NCBI GenBank assembly: GCA_009781635.1
Contig: WQXU01000020.1
Coordinates: 1 to 48,140, forward strand
DNA length: 48,140 nucleotides
Source of the DNA: Treponema sp.
GTDB lineage: Bacteria > Spirochaetota > Spirochaetia > Treponematales > Breznakiellaceae
Reading direction: 5' to 3'
Numbering within the stretch: the stretch's first letter is position 1; each line of letters begins with the position of its first letter. The position numbers were made by a program, and so were the translations under genes. The notes beneath the pieces were generated by a model. It had not been told where the DNA came from and did not search any database. It saw only the letters and a list, made by a program, of their open reading frames with translations. Of the stretch, positions 26,654 to 35,400 are shown piece by piece.

Positions 26654-27517
26654 ATGCATCAGACAATAAACGAATTATATTTAGGATATCTTGCCGGCAA
26701 TATTGACAGGGCGGATTTTGAAGGATCTGTTTACATTCATCTTATGAACAATAAGGAAAAAACATGCCTTGCCCACTGGAAAAACGATGAGTATGAGGAT
26801 TTTATATCATGGTTTTATCCGCGCCTTAGAAAATCCATCGATTCATACAGGGAGACAGGAGCGTCATTCGAAGCCTTCATGAACAAGTATCTGCTTATAT
26901 CTTCCAGGGAATATCAGACACGCACAGCAACAAATGCAATGACAGAATACTCGGCCTGGAGCGCGCGTATTCCTGAAATGTATGCCCGCGAAGAGCCTCC
27001 TGTGTATGCGCATAAACAAGCCGAAGATTTTTTATCGCTGCTTATTATTGATAAAATGGGAAAAAGAAATTCAAAGCGTATTTTGGCGCTTGTTCTGAAA
27101 TGTTATTATTACGTATCAGCGGACTTTGCGGAAAGAATCGCTCCAAAGATTGGATTAAAAAGCGGTGAATTACTGGAGATGCTGGATAAAATACGGAAGA
27201 CAAGAGAGAAAAAAGACGATAAAATCTACCGGCTTAAAGAAAGAATCTATTGCCAGTATTACAGATGCATTATCTATGATAAAAGACTTTCTGTTATAAA
27301 GGAAAATTCATCTGCTTATAATAAATTAAAACTCCGGCGGGATAAGGCAAAAATAAGACTTGAAAAAATGCGAAACCGCATGATGAACATACGTACAGAA
27401 GCAACAAACAAACAGGTAGCGGATGTAATCGGCATTAAAAAGGGCACTGTAGATTCAAGCCTTCACCAGTTAAAACTAAAGTGGGAAGAGATGGCGAAAA
27501 AGGCGGACTTAAATTAG
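26654..27517 (+). CDS. divergent sigma-factor-like protein
   Basis: A 287-residue protein not assignable to a named family with certainty. Residues about 44-90 look like a sigma-70 region 2 (EDFISWFYPRLRKSIDSY, then SFEAFMNKYL and SSREYQTR). The C-terminus, about 253-280, looks like region 4 with TNKQVADVIGIKKGTVDSSL, a helix-turn-helix as in ECF sigma factors. Between them lies an unusually long, Lys/Arg-rich helical region of about 150 residues. AGAGG precedes the ATG by 6 bases. It may be a spirochaete-specific sigma-like regulator or a DNA-binding protein that reused both ends. It stands alone, convergent with galM, with no obvious anti-sigma gene. Confidence 0.55.
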   Translation: MHQTINELYLGYLAGNIDRADFEGSVYIHLMNNKEKTCLAHWKNDEYEDFISWFYPRLRKSIDSYRETGASFEAFMNKYLLISSREYQTRTATNAMTEYSAWSARIPEMYAREEPPVYAHKQAEDFLSLLIIDKMGKRNSKRILALVLKCYYYVSADFAERIAPKIGLKSGELLEMLDKIRKTREKKDDKIYRLKERIYCQYYRCIIYDKRLSVIKENSSAYNKLKLRRDKAKIRLEKMRNRMMNIRTEATNKQVADVIGIKKGTVDSSLHQLKLKWEEMAKKADLN

Positions 27518-27590
27518 CAGATTGAAACTGTTAAATGTTTACAAAAAAGAACTCTCGCAGAGACGCAGGAACGCAGAGCTCGCGGAGTAA
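27518..27590. other. intergenic stretch with dispersed repeat
   Basis: The 73 bases between the convergent sigma-like and galM genes contain GCAGAGCTCGCGGAGT at 27571-27586, which matches the 606-621 copy (GCAGAGTTCACGGAGT) in 14 of 16 positions. CTCTCGCAGAG just before it is a weak inverted repeat. No clear terminator is seen. Confidence 0.5.
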
Positions 27591-28619
27591 TTACCATGAA
27601 AATGAAAACACTGCTTTTTCGCTGTAGTCCTTGCCCGGAGATGCAATACACGGCGGAAAACTTTTCTGATTCGGCGTGTCAGGGAAGTGCTGTGTTTCCA
27701 GGCAGAAACCGGAATATTTATTGTAAACAGAGCCCTGTTTCCCGGTGACTTCCTTAAGGTGTTTGCCGGTATAAAATTGAACGCCGGGCTGGGTTGTAAA
27801 TACCTTCATGGTACGGCCGGAATCAGGCTCGTATACTTCGGCGCAGGGCCGTAATTTGCCGGGCACTCCATCCACAACAAAGCAATGATCATAGCCTCCA
27901 AAAAAATATCTGTTGGCGCTGATACTCCGGCGTTTTCTAAAATCAAAATTTGTTTCATTAACCGGAATCAGGCGGCCTGTCGGAATACATTGCCTGTCAA
28001 CCTGCACATATAACGAGGAATAAAGAAGAACTTCATGGGATAAGATACTGCCCTTCCCTTCTCCGGCAAGATTAAAGTATGCGTGGTTTGTCAGGTTGAC
28101 AGGGCAGCTTTTGTCAACGCTTGCATGGTAATTGCAGATAACTTCATTGGACTTTGTAAGTCCATAGCTGACAGTTGCTTTTAAATTACCGGGAAAACCG
28201 CAGTCACCGTCTGGGCTTTCAAGTTCGAACCGCACATAGACGCCGTCGTTTTCTTCGTAGCTGTCAGATTTCCACAGAAGCCTGTCAAAACCGCGCGGCC
28301 CTGAATGAAGAGAGTTTCCGTTATCATTCGCAAAAAGAGGGAAAGAGTTTCCAAAGATATTAAAAGATGCGCCTTTTATACGATTGGCAAAGCGCCCGGC
28401 TGTAACGCCGATATATGGTTTGTTATCCAAATAACCGTCAAGACCTGAATAGCCAAGCAGTACATCATTCATTATGCCTTTACTTGAGGGAACAAAAAGG
28501 CTTGTCCATGCTGCGCCGAAATTTGTAAGTGAAAGTTTTAAATCTCCCGCGCTGAGAGTATAAAGCTTAACTTTTCTCCCGTCAGACAGAATTCCGAAAT
28601 TTTGCTTTTTAATTTTCAT
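27591..28619 (-). CDS. galM: aldose 1-epimerase (mutarotase)
   Basis: Interconverts alpha and beta anomers of galactose or other aldoses in the cytoplasm. The 342-residue length is normal. Family motifs are GVTAGRFANRI (about 76-86), the catalytic His in NLTNHAYFNL (about 176-185), YDHCFVVD (about 243-250), and a C-terminal GFCLETQHFPDTPNQ with the catalytic Glu. There is no Shine-Dalgarno sequence; a TATAAT lies 6 bases before the ATG and a perfect 11-bp hairpin spans that box and ends at the start codon. The gene is thus probably read from its own promoter, which overlaps the stop of the outer-membrane barrel gene, and not from the upstream operon. Confidence 0.88.
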   Translation of the reverse strand: MKIKKQNFGILSDGRKVKLYTLSAGDLKLSLTNFGAAWTSLFVPSSKGIMNDVLLGYSGLDGYLDNKPYIGVTAGRFANRIKGASFNIFGNSFPLFANDNGNSLHSGPRGFDRLLWKSDSYEENDGVYVRFELESPDGDCGFPGNLKATVSYGLTKSNEVICNYHASVDKSCPVNLTNHAYFNLAGEGKGSILSHEVLLYSSLYVQVDRQCIPTGRLIPVNETNFDFRKRRSISANRYFFGGYDHCFVVDGVPGKLRPCAEVYEPDSGRTMKVFTTQPGVQFYTGKHLKEVTGKQGSVYNKYSGFCLETQHFPDTPNQKSFPPCIASPGKDYSEKAVFSFSW

Positions 28620-28655
28620 AAGCTGATTATATCCCTAATCAGCTTAAAATCTCAA
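28619..28655 (-). promoter_or_regulatory. galM promoter with an embedded 11-bp inverted repeat
   Basis: On the minus strand TTGAGA (28650-28655, over the stop codon of the barrel gene) and TATAAT (28626-28631) are 18 bases apart. TAAGCTGATTA and TAATCAGCTTA (28619-28629 and 28636-28646) form a perfect inverted repeat with a 6-base spacer that covers the -10 box and touches the ATG. It may be an operator or an mRNA hairpin; with transcription starting near the ATG the operator reading is preferred. Confidence 0.55.
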
Positions 28656-29788
28656 CCTGATCCTTGCGGTGCATCTGAAGTAACTGCCAGCGTTTGCACC
28701 TGGCCGTATTGGGCCGAACTCTCCGCGGTTTTCATCACCTGTAACGAATTGCGATCAAGGGGTATCTGCGCGGAGAGCATTAAAGTTGCTCCCTGAAACA
28801 ATTCGTGATTAAAACTTAAAATTGGCGTAAATGAAATGTCATCAAGGGCGCAGACAAGAGCCAGGTTTATATTTGTAAAATCATTAAAACGCCAGGTAAA
28901 AGCCGATGATAAATAATTGTTATTCATAAAATCGCCGCCTGTTTTTACTGAAGTTGATGAAAGCTTGCCGCTATACAGGTATTCTGCAAGTAAAATTAAG
29001 TTGCCGTCAAAAAATGAATAATCAGCTCCTATACTGAAAGAAAGCCCGTCAATTTCAGTGCCTGCTTCATTGTTGTATGTGTAAAGCGCATCCATTACAA
29101 GGCCAACTTCAACATCGGCCTTTAGTGAAAGTCCCGCGCGGTGTATTCCGCCGGCAGAACCTTCTTTTGGCGTTTCAAATGAATACAAAGTCTGCACACT
29201 TGCCTTGTCCCAGTGCCTGTCAAGCGAGAAGCCGGCAAGCGTGCCGCTGCCGTCATTGGATAATGCGTTGCGCGGCGCGGCATAAAACCCGAGCAGTTTT
29301 ATTTCATCTATTGGAAACCAGCTAAAGGCGGCTCCCAGTATAGCCCGCAGACGGGCATCGGGCTTCAGGGGATTCCTTGGATTAAGAAAATCAGAGGGGC
29401 CCCACACATTTCCGTAGCCAAAGGGAAGGCGAAAAAGGCCGCCGTCAAAATCAATGTGCTCGCCGCGCAGACGAAAATGCAGGCGTTCAAGTTCAATGGC
29501 TGCGATGAAGTTTTCTCCAACCGGAGCTCCCGTATGCGCCAATGCTGCCGCATAATCACCCGAGGCGGCGGTAAAGTTAACAGCGCCGGAAATAGATCCC
29601 CTGTCCCGTATCCTGGATTGAAAGCGCAAATTTGCATACTCTTCTATACCGTAAGAGAATGCATGAGCATCCTGCGCTCCGGCATTCATGGATACTGTAG
29701 AGTCAAGTATGCCGGAAACTGTCATTTGCGCCGCAAGACTGCTTACTGCAAATAAGGCAAGCGCTGTCAATGCAATGATATTTTTCAT
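28652..29788 (-). CDS. outer-membrane beta-barrel protein
   Basis: A 378-residue exported protein predicted to form a barrel. The ATG at 29788 has GGAGAG upstream and opens a signal peptide ending in SSLAAQ; the frame extends to 29866 without coding features. Alternating polar and aromatic residues run throughout (for example HFRLRGEHIDFDGGLF and FSIGADYSFFDGNLILLAEYLYSG). The last residues are SDAPQGSG rather than a terminal Phe or Tyr, so a standard C-terminal sorting strand is absent or followed by a tail. It is the last gene of the SPFH/ABC/LolA-like operon, overlapping nothing but starting just 26 bases after the LolA-like stop would allow coupling; its promoter-distal position suggests it is the outer-membrane partner. 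Confidence 0.75.
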   Translation of the reverse strand: MKNIIALTALALFAVSSLAAQMTVSGILDSTVSMNAGAQDAHAFSYGIEEYANLRFQSRIRDRGSISGAVNFTAASGDYAAALAHTGAPVGENFIAAIELERLHFRLRGEHIDFDGGLFRLPFGYGNVWGPSDFLNPRNPLKPDARLRAILGAAFSWFPIDEIKLLGFYAAPRNALSNDGSGTLAGFSLDRHWDKASVQTLYSFETPKEGSAGGIHRAGLSLKADVEVGLVMDALYTYNNEAGTEIDGLSFSIGADYSFFDGNLILLAEYLYSGKLSSTSVKTGGDFMNNNYLSSAFTWRFNDFTNINLALVCALDDISFTPILSFNHELFQGATLMLSAQIPLDRNSLQVMKTAESSAQYGQVQTLAVTSDAPQGSG

Positions 29789-29813
29789 TATTACTCTCCA
29801 ATGCAAAGGATTG

Positions 29814-30548
29814 CTATCTCTCCAGGTTGCGCATGCTGAACACTGAATCTGCAATCGGCCTGTCAAGCGTTACATTTCTCATAACAAATGTTGTTTTTGA
29901 ATCCCGGCGCAGAAGGTCGCGCATTTCACCCTCTACAGGGAAGCGCCTGCCGCCAATAACTTCTACCCTGCGAAGGTTATAATCTTTAAGCATCGCGCCG
30001 GAGAGAGCAAAAAGTTCATAGCGCAGAACATCCTCCGTTTCCTTATCGATCCAGAGTTTGCGCTTCGGATAACTTTCTGTGCGCCTTATTGCGTTAAGTT
30101 CCAGTATCCATGCATCGCGTCCGTTTAAAATTTCCGAGCCTAAAAGAACCGGATTATAACGGCTTGATAATGATTCATTATTGATGGTGTCTTCGTAGGA
30201 CATGTCGGAGCCCATCATGGATTCACGCAGCATGTGTCCTGATATCAGCATAACGCCTTCGTTATCCGGCGAATAAACCATCAGCCTTCCGTCTCTTCTT
30301 AAATACCTTGTTCCCCTGTCTTCGGGATTTGTAAACTCTATAAAACTGTGCGTATTGCCCCTGCCCCATGCCTTGAATGTTTTTATAAACCGGCGGCCGG
30401 AGTGTTCGATAATAATATCGCCTTCATATTCTATTGTGGTAAATATTTCATTATTATCTACACGGCGCAGCAGTTCCGGCGCTGTCTGGGAAAAAACAGG
30501 AACGGTGTTTATTGCAACTAACGCAATCAATAAAAATCTTTTTAACAT
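29814..30548 (-). CDS. outer membrane lipoprotein-sorting protein, LolA-like periplasmic carrier
   Basis: Periplasmic protein of 244 residues related to the LolA-like (PF17131-type) carriers that go with lipid or lipoprotein exporters. The signal peptide is cleaved near VFSQ (about residue 21). The mature protein has the family pattern: YEGDIIIEHSGRRFIKTFKAWGRG early, RYLRRDGRLMVYSPD in the middle, and DAWILELNA with YPKRKLWIDKETEDVLRYE later. It has no lipobox, so it is soluble. It is encoded between the FtsX-type permeases and the outer-membrane barrel, a good place for a shuttle that accepts a lipid from the ABC transporter and passes it outward. Confidence 0.8.
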   Translation of the reverse strand: MLKRFLLIALVAINTVPVFSQTAPELLRRVDNNEIFTTIEYEGDIIIEHSGRRFIKTFKAWGRGNTHSFIEFTNPEDRGTRYLRRDGRLMVYSPDNEGVMLISGHMLRESMMGSDMSYEDTINNESLSSRYNPVLLGSEILNGRDAWILELNAIRRTESYPKRKLWIDKETEDVLRYELFALSGAMLKDYNLRRVEVIGGRRFPVEGEMRDLLRRDSKTTFVMRNVTLDRPIADSVFSMRNLER

Positions 30549-30569
30549 ATTAATACCTCCATAATATTT

Positions 30570-31928
30570 TTACCGCCGCAGAGCTTCCACAGGTTCCACG
30601 AAAGCGCTTTTTAACGACGGAATCAGCGTAAAAATTGACGCAACTACAACACCCATTATCCATGCGCGCAGTAATATAAAAGGACTGAACGCCAGAAATA
30701 TTGACTGGCTCATCGGCATTTCCGAAAATGTATTTCCGTACAGGTCTCCCATGCGGATCGGATTCTGTGAAAAAAATCCGGCAATAAGCCCGCCGAGAAT
30801 TACTCCTGCAAGCGCCCCGAATGCGGCCATAAAGATCGATTCAAAGAAAAATACTTTTACAATCTCGGCGCGGGTCATTCCAAGGCAGCCCATCATTCCG
30901 ATTTCCTTGATACGCTCATGAATTATCATTACAACCGTATTAATTATAAGGAAACTTGCAACAATCAGAAAAACAAGAAACATCACCGAGTATACAGGCC
31001 CAACCATTCTCATCACAGCTACCCAGTAATTGTCCTGCCACATGGTAACAACGCTGTCTTCACCTAACATATTCTGCACGGCAAAGGCAATATCTGCGCT
31101 TTGCGTTTCATCGTCAGCGTAGATTACAAGGGACTGCGTGCCTCTGGAACGGTTAACGCAATCACACGGCGCCTCGCTGCGTCCGCAGCCGCAGTCTTCA
31201 TCAAGCGATAAAAGCCGCTGCAGGCGTTCGATATCTACGATAATGTACTGCTCGTCAATCTTGATATAGTCAAAATTGATTATGCCGGTAATCTGCGGGC
31301 TCCAGAATCTTTCCGAAAAGTTAGCCGAAATTGTTTTTAAGGAAACGCGATCTCCGATGGTTAATCCCGACTTTTTTGCAAACACATGGCCTACAACGCA
31401 TTCATTTGCATTCGAAGGCCAGCTTCCTTCCAGTAAACCGTCATTGCGGTTAGTCATGTTAAAATTATTTATTGCAATTTCTTTTTCTATGTCCAAACCC
31501 CAAAGCACAGCATGCTTAATCGTGCTCTCCTGCAATGTGGCCATAGCGGTTATCCGCGGCATAACAGCGCGCACGCCGGGGATTTGATAAATATCATGCG
31601 CCATCTGCTTCCAGCTTTTTCCGTCCGCTACAGGATACTGCACAGGCATGAATTCACTTTCCGCTTCATACTGCGATGACACTACCCTGACATGTCCAAG
31701 CTCATAAATCTGCACAGTTTCATTTATGCTTTTGATCATCCCTTCAATCATGGATGAATAAACCACTATAAAAAATACAGCTATTCCTACAGCGGTAAAA
31801 CAAAAAAGCGTGCGTCTTTTGTTACGCCAAATATTACGGAAAGCGATTTTTATCAATGTGCCTGTACCCTGAAAACCAAACCGCACGGATTTGACGGGAA
31901 TTCCGCTTTGTTTATTATTGTTTGCCAT
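30570..31928 (-). CDS. FtsX/LolE-type ABC permease B
   Basis: Inner-membrane permease of 452 residues of the MacB/LolCE (FtsX) class. An N-terminal helix follows FRNIWRNKRRT, then a large periplasmic domain, then three helices near the C-terminus, with MGCLGMTRAEI as the conserved cytoplasmic motif. I use the ATG at 31928 because AAAGGAGA precedes it; the ATG at 31946 overlaps the previous gene. The periplasmic domain carries a short Cys-rich insertion, CGCGRSEAPCDC (about residues 243-254), not usual in the family. It would pair with permease A and the LolD-like ATPase. Confidence 0.83.
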   Translation of the reverse strand: MANNNKQSGIPVKSVRFGFQGTGTLIKIAFRNIWRNKRRTLFCFTAVGIAVFFIVVYSSMIEGMIKSINETVQIYELGHVRVVSSQYEAESEFMPVQYPVADGKSWKQMAHDIYQIPGVRAVMPRITAMATLQESTIKHAVLWGLDIEKEIAINNFNMTNRNDGLLEGSWPSNANECVVGHVFAKKSGLTIGDRVSLKTISANFSERFWSPQITGIINFDYIKIDEQYIIVDIERLQRLLSLDEDCGCGRSEAPCDCVNRSRGTQSLVIYADDETQSADIAFAVQNMLGEDSVVTMWQDNYWVAVMRMVGPVYSVMFLVFLIVASFLIINTVVMIIHERIKEIGMMGCLGMTRAEIVKVFFFESIFMAAFGALAGVILGGLIAGFFSQNPIRMGDLYGNTFSEMPMSQSIFLAFSPFILLRAWIMGVVVASIFTLIPSLKSAFVEPVEALRR

Positions 31929-31938
31929 AAAATCTCCT

Positions 31939-33681
31939 TTATTCAAACCGCAGGCTTTCTGTTATTGGTTTTTTCACCGCTCTTTTTACCGGGAAAAATG
32001 CCATAAATGATGAAAGCAGCGTCGCTGCAATTCCGGAACCTATAATTACAGGTATATCCCACATGCTGCGGAAAACCGCAGTTGTACGAAAACCTATGCC
32101 GCCGTCCATTAAATCTCCCATAGCGCTGAAATCAATTCCTGTTTCAACAAGGGGATAATTTATAATGCAGCCAAGAATTATTCCCAGAACAGAACCTATA
32201 AATCCAAGAAAACCTGCTTCCAGCATATATGTCATGATCATCTGTTTGTCTGTCATGCCCATTGCGCGCATCATGCCGATTTCTTTTGTACGTTCAAGTA
32301 TCGCAAGCAAAATGGTATTGGAAATTCCAAGGAAGGAAAGAAGCAGCAATAAAACTGCAACTACCTGAGGCGCGCCTGTCTGCAGCGCTTCAAACCCAAG
32401 ATAGTCTGCCATTTGATCTTCCCATGTATAAATGCCAAGTTCACCCTGCGGAAAAACATGTCCCATCGATTCCAGACCGCGTACAAGCGCACCTGTAATT
32501 ACAGCGCTGCTTTCGCTTTTTCCGGGAAGCCTTGAATCCGGCACACCCATTTCCCTGATGATTAGTTCTGTTACCGCGCCGTCCAAAGCCATGCCTCTGT
32601 CATCCTGCAGAACATCCAGGGGAATAAAGGCTGTATTGCCGTTCGGAAGCGGAGCCGGAGAGTTTATTACTCCGACAACAACAACATCCATTAACTGGTT
32701 TATATGCCGTACAGCCCCTGCATAACCTGCGCGGATCATTGCAGTTAACACGCTGTCAAGCTGCTGAGGATCTTCCTCCGCAAGAAGGTACATGTTTAAA
32801 AAATCAACATGCTCGTATGCAGATTCAACCAGAGCCCTGTCTTCCGGTCTTAGGGCAGGTATTAATTCTCCGTTCCACTTGTCATCCCTAATCATTTCCG
32901 GCACAGCTTTTATATCGATTACAGCATTAATCCTTACATCGTTGCGGCCGGAAAGAGCTGTCAAATTCCAGTATCGATCCAGGTCTGCTTTCGGAACATT
33001 TCTTTTCAGGATCATCCGCTCATTGCCCTCTGTTATTTTTTCCTCCGGAGAAAATATATCTCCTCCGCTGCGCGGCGATGGTGCAAGATCATAAAGCGAG
33101 CGGATAAAATCCGCATCAGCCCGGTCATTTGCAATAGAGGCAATCAATTCCTCAAGCTCAAGGCGGAAGGGACGTGTTGGTATTCCCACTTTCAGGCGTT
33201 CTGCCGCAACAGTACCGATGGCAATTTCAAATTTGCCGTTTTCCGCAAACCGGCCAAAATCCACATATGGCACATAACGAAGCACTTCTCTTTCAAGTTC
33301 AGGTTCAACGCCGAAAAACATCATGGGCGCAGAACCGGATGCCGAAAACAGGGTGCCGGAAAATGTAAAACGCGGAGCGGAAACATAGCCTTCGTGCAGC
33401 AAAGCCTGTCTGTAGATTTCCCAATCCTTAAAATTTTCATAACTTGGCATCTCGTCTTTTCTTTCAAAGTAAAGATTTGTCTGCAATTTTGCGGCTCCAA
33501 GCTCGAAGTTGACAATATTTCTGCGTGATTCTATTTTCATGCCGCCAAGCCAGCAGCTAAGGAAAATATACATCGCAACGCTTACCATGATTGCCATCGA
33601 AGTAAGAACCGTTTTTACTTTGTGACGCGCAAGATTGCGGAACGCCATCTTTTTTAATTCCCATATACCGGATAGTTTCAT
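31939..33681 (-). CDS. FtsX/LolC-type ABC permease A
   Basis: Inner-membrane permease of 580 residues, same class as its neighbour but with a larger periplasmic domain of about 400 residues. AFRNLARHKVKTVLTSMAI precedes the first helix and MMRAMGMTDKQMIMTYMLEA is the conserved coupling segment before the last helices. These permeases usually move lipids, lipoproteins, peptides or toxins out of the inner membrane rather than importing. The start lies 58 bases after the ATPase gene, and the stop is 10 bases before the ATG of permease B, with the ribosome site between. Confidence 0.83.
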   Translation of the reverse strand: MKLSGIWELKKMAFRNLARHKVKTVLTSMAIMVSVAMYIFLSCWLGGMKIESRRNIVNFELGAAKLQTNLYFERKDEMPSYENFKDWEIYRQALLHEGYVSAPRFTFSGTLFSASGSAPMMFFGVEPELEREVLRYVPYVDFGRFAENGKFEIAIGTVAAERLKVGIPTRPFRLELEELIASIANDRADADFIRSLYDLAPSPRSGGDIFSPEEKITEGNERMILKRNVPKADLDRYWNLTALSGRNDVRINAVIDIKAVPEMIRDDKWNGELIPALRPEDRALVESAYEHVDFLNMYLLAEEDPQQLDSVLTAMIRAGYAGAVRHINQLMDVVVVGVINSPAPLPNGNTAFIPLDVLQDDRGMALDGAVTELIIREMGVPDSRLPGKSESSAVITGALVRGLESMGHVFPQGELGIYTWEDQMADYLGFEALQTGAPQVVAVLLLLLSFLGISNTILLAILERTKEIGMMRAMGMTDKQMIMTYMLEAGFLGFIGSVLGIILGCIINYPLVETGIDFSAMGDLMDGGIGFRTTAVFRSMWDIPVIIGSGIAATLLSSFMAFFPVKRAVKKPITESLRFE

Positions 33682-33739
33682 GGCAGCCCCGCTTTCGCGC
33701 AGTCATAATACAGCGCTTTATAATAATGATGTTTCATAA

Positions 33740-34435
33740 TCACACCCCTGGTTCCTTTACTTCATCGCTTTCGATCTGTCCGTCGCGGATACGTACAAGG
33801 CGGCGGGCATAGTCCATTACCATCTGATCATGGGTTGAAAAGATGAATGTAGTTCCTTCAGACTTGTTCAGTTCCAGCATAAGCTCAAGAATTTCGCGGC
33901 CGATTTTGGAATCCAGGTTTGCCGTCGGCTCGTCCGCTAAAATAAGAGCCGGTTTTTTTACAAGAGCGCGGGCGATTGCAACGCGCTGCTGCTGGCCGCC
34001 CGACATTTCCTTGGGACGGCGTTTTGCCATATCTTCAAGGCCGACATCCCTTAGAACCCTGGCAGTGCGTTCCTTCATTTCTTTTTTTTCAACACCCATA
34101 AGAGTAAGAGGAAATGAAACATTCTCTTCTACAGAAAGCACCGGAATCAGATTATATGCCTGAAAAATAAACCCGATACTGCTGCGTCTTAAAAGAGCCA
34201 GCTTGTCACGCGGCATGTTTGCCGTACTGGAACCGCCGATTATCATGTTTCCGGAAGTAAGAGTGTCAAGGCAGCCTACAAGATGCAGGAATGTCGATTT
34301 CCCGCTGCCTGAGGGGCCTGCGATTGCCGAAAACTCTCCCCCCTTGAATTCCAAATTTACACCGCGCAATGCATGCACTGTTTGTCCATTTAAACCGTAA
34401 TCTTTTACTACGTTTTCAGCTTTTACTACCGTCAT
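33740..34435 (-). CDS. LolD/MacB-type ABC ATPase
   Basis: ATPase of 231 residues that would drive the two FtsX-type permeases. Walker A GPSGSGKST, signature MSGGQQQRVAIARAL, Walker B LILADEPTANLDS and FIFSTHD are all intact. The ATG at 34435 has GGAGG 5 bases upstream and is preferred to the upstream in-frame ATG at 34447. Length and motifs match LolD-like ATPases. It lies in the operon between the SPFH gene (14 bases) and permease A. Confidence 0.87.
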   Translation of the reverse strand: MTVVKAENVVKDYGLNGQTVHALRGVNLEFKGGEFSAIAGPSGSGKSTFLHLVGCLDTLTSGNMIIGGSSTANMPRDKLALLRRSSIGFIFQAYNLIPVLSVEENVSFPLTLMGVEKKEMKERTARVLRDVGLEDMAKRRPKEMSGGQQQRVAIARALVKKPALILADEPTANLDSKIGREILELMLELNKSEGTTFIFSTHDQMVMDYARRLVRIRDGQIESDEVKEPGV

Positions 34436-34449
34436 ATTTTCCTCCAAAA

Positions 34450-35400
34450 TTATTTTTCTTCATTTTTCATTCTTTTAACTTCATTCAGAGCCTTAAGGCC
34501 GAATATGTCTTTTGTTTCAAGCTCTTCAGCAATGGAATTGGGAACCAGCATCATTGAGTTGCCGGCTTTTAATCCCTCATTTAATATTGAAAGAATTTTC
34601 AGCTTCATTGCAGGCTCGTTGCGTAAATAAACTTGCGCAGCTTCTTCCAGTTTGCGCGCAATTTCAATTTCTGCTTCAGCCAGCAGAATGCGTCCTTTCT
34701 TCTCGCGTTCTGCCTGGGCAATCCGTGAAAGGGAATCCTGCAGAGCTTCGGGTATCTGAATATCGATGATCTCGATATGCAAAACCGTTATTCCCCATTC
34801 GGTTGTTTTTTTGTCAACTTCTTCCTGTATCTGTTTTTCGATAATATCACTGCGTTCAAGAAATGTAGAAAGATCGTGACTGGAAATCGAAGTGCGAAGG
34901 GCTGTCTTGGAAGAAAGCACAACTGCATCAACATAATTCTCAACTTCTAAAATTGCCTTCTGCGGATCCCACACAAGCCAGAAGCAGATCGCATCGACAT
35001 TGACGGTGACAGAATCGCTTGTTAGCGTTTTTTGCGTGGAAAAATCGGAAACTCTTATTCTGATATCTACAACTTGCGCAATCCTGTCGGCAAAGGGAAT
35101 TATAAAAAACAATCCCGGCCCTTTTACCTTGCGGAATTTTCCAAAGCGAAGCACTATGGCCCGCTGCCATTCATCGGCCTTGCGAAGCGAAAAAACAAGA
35201 AGCAATACAACAAGAAAAACGGCGACGCCTGCCATCATGTCTTTTATGTCCGCCGGCTGCCATTGAGGGTTCTCCGGTATTTGGTAAACAATGGAAATAA
35301 TTACTATTGTTATAACAAGCACAATGAACCTTAAAAAGAAAAGAGAATAATCCGCCTTCTTTTTCGCTGGAGCTCCTCCGCTCAGATTAAGTAAACTCAT
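34450..35400 (-). CDS. SPFH/band 7 (stomatin-like) membrane protein
   Basis: A 316-residue protein with two N-terminal hydrophobic segments (about 22-42 and 57-73), followed by an SPFH domain (WQRAIVLRFGKFRKVKGPGLFFIIPF is its classic opening, split here only by length) and a helical C-terminal part rich in Glu and Lys (about 215-290). Stomatin-like proteins form large rings on membranes and organise lipid or protein partners. AAGGAGGTGA lies 7 bases before the ATG, and the start overlaps the stop of the GntR gene as ATGA. Its place directly before a lipid-type exporter suggests it organises that complex, which is inference. Confidence 0.87.
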   Translation of the reverse strand: MSLLNLSGGAPAKKKADYSLFFLRFIVLVITIVIISIVYQIPENPQWQPADIKDMMAGVAVFLVVLLLVFSLRKADEWQRAIVLRFGKFRKVKGPGLFFIIPFADRIAQVVDIRIRVSDFSTQKTLTSDSVTVNVDAICFWLVWDPQKAILEVENYVDAVVLSSKTALRTSISSHDLSTFLERSDIIEKQIQEEVDKKTTEWGITVLHIEIIDIQIPEALQDSLSRIAQAEREKKGRILLAEAEIEIARKLEEAAQVYLRNEPAMKLKILSILNEGLKAGNSMMLVPNSIAEELETKDIFGLKALNEVKRMKNEEK

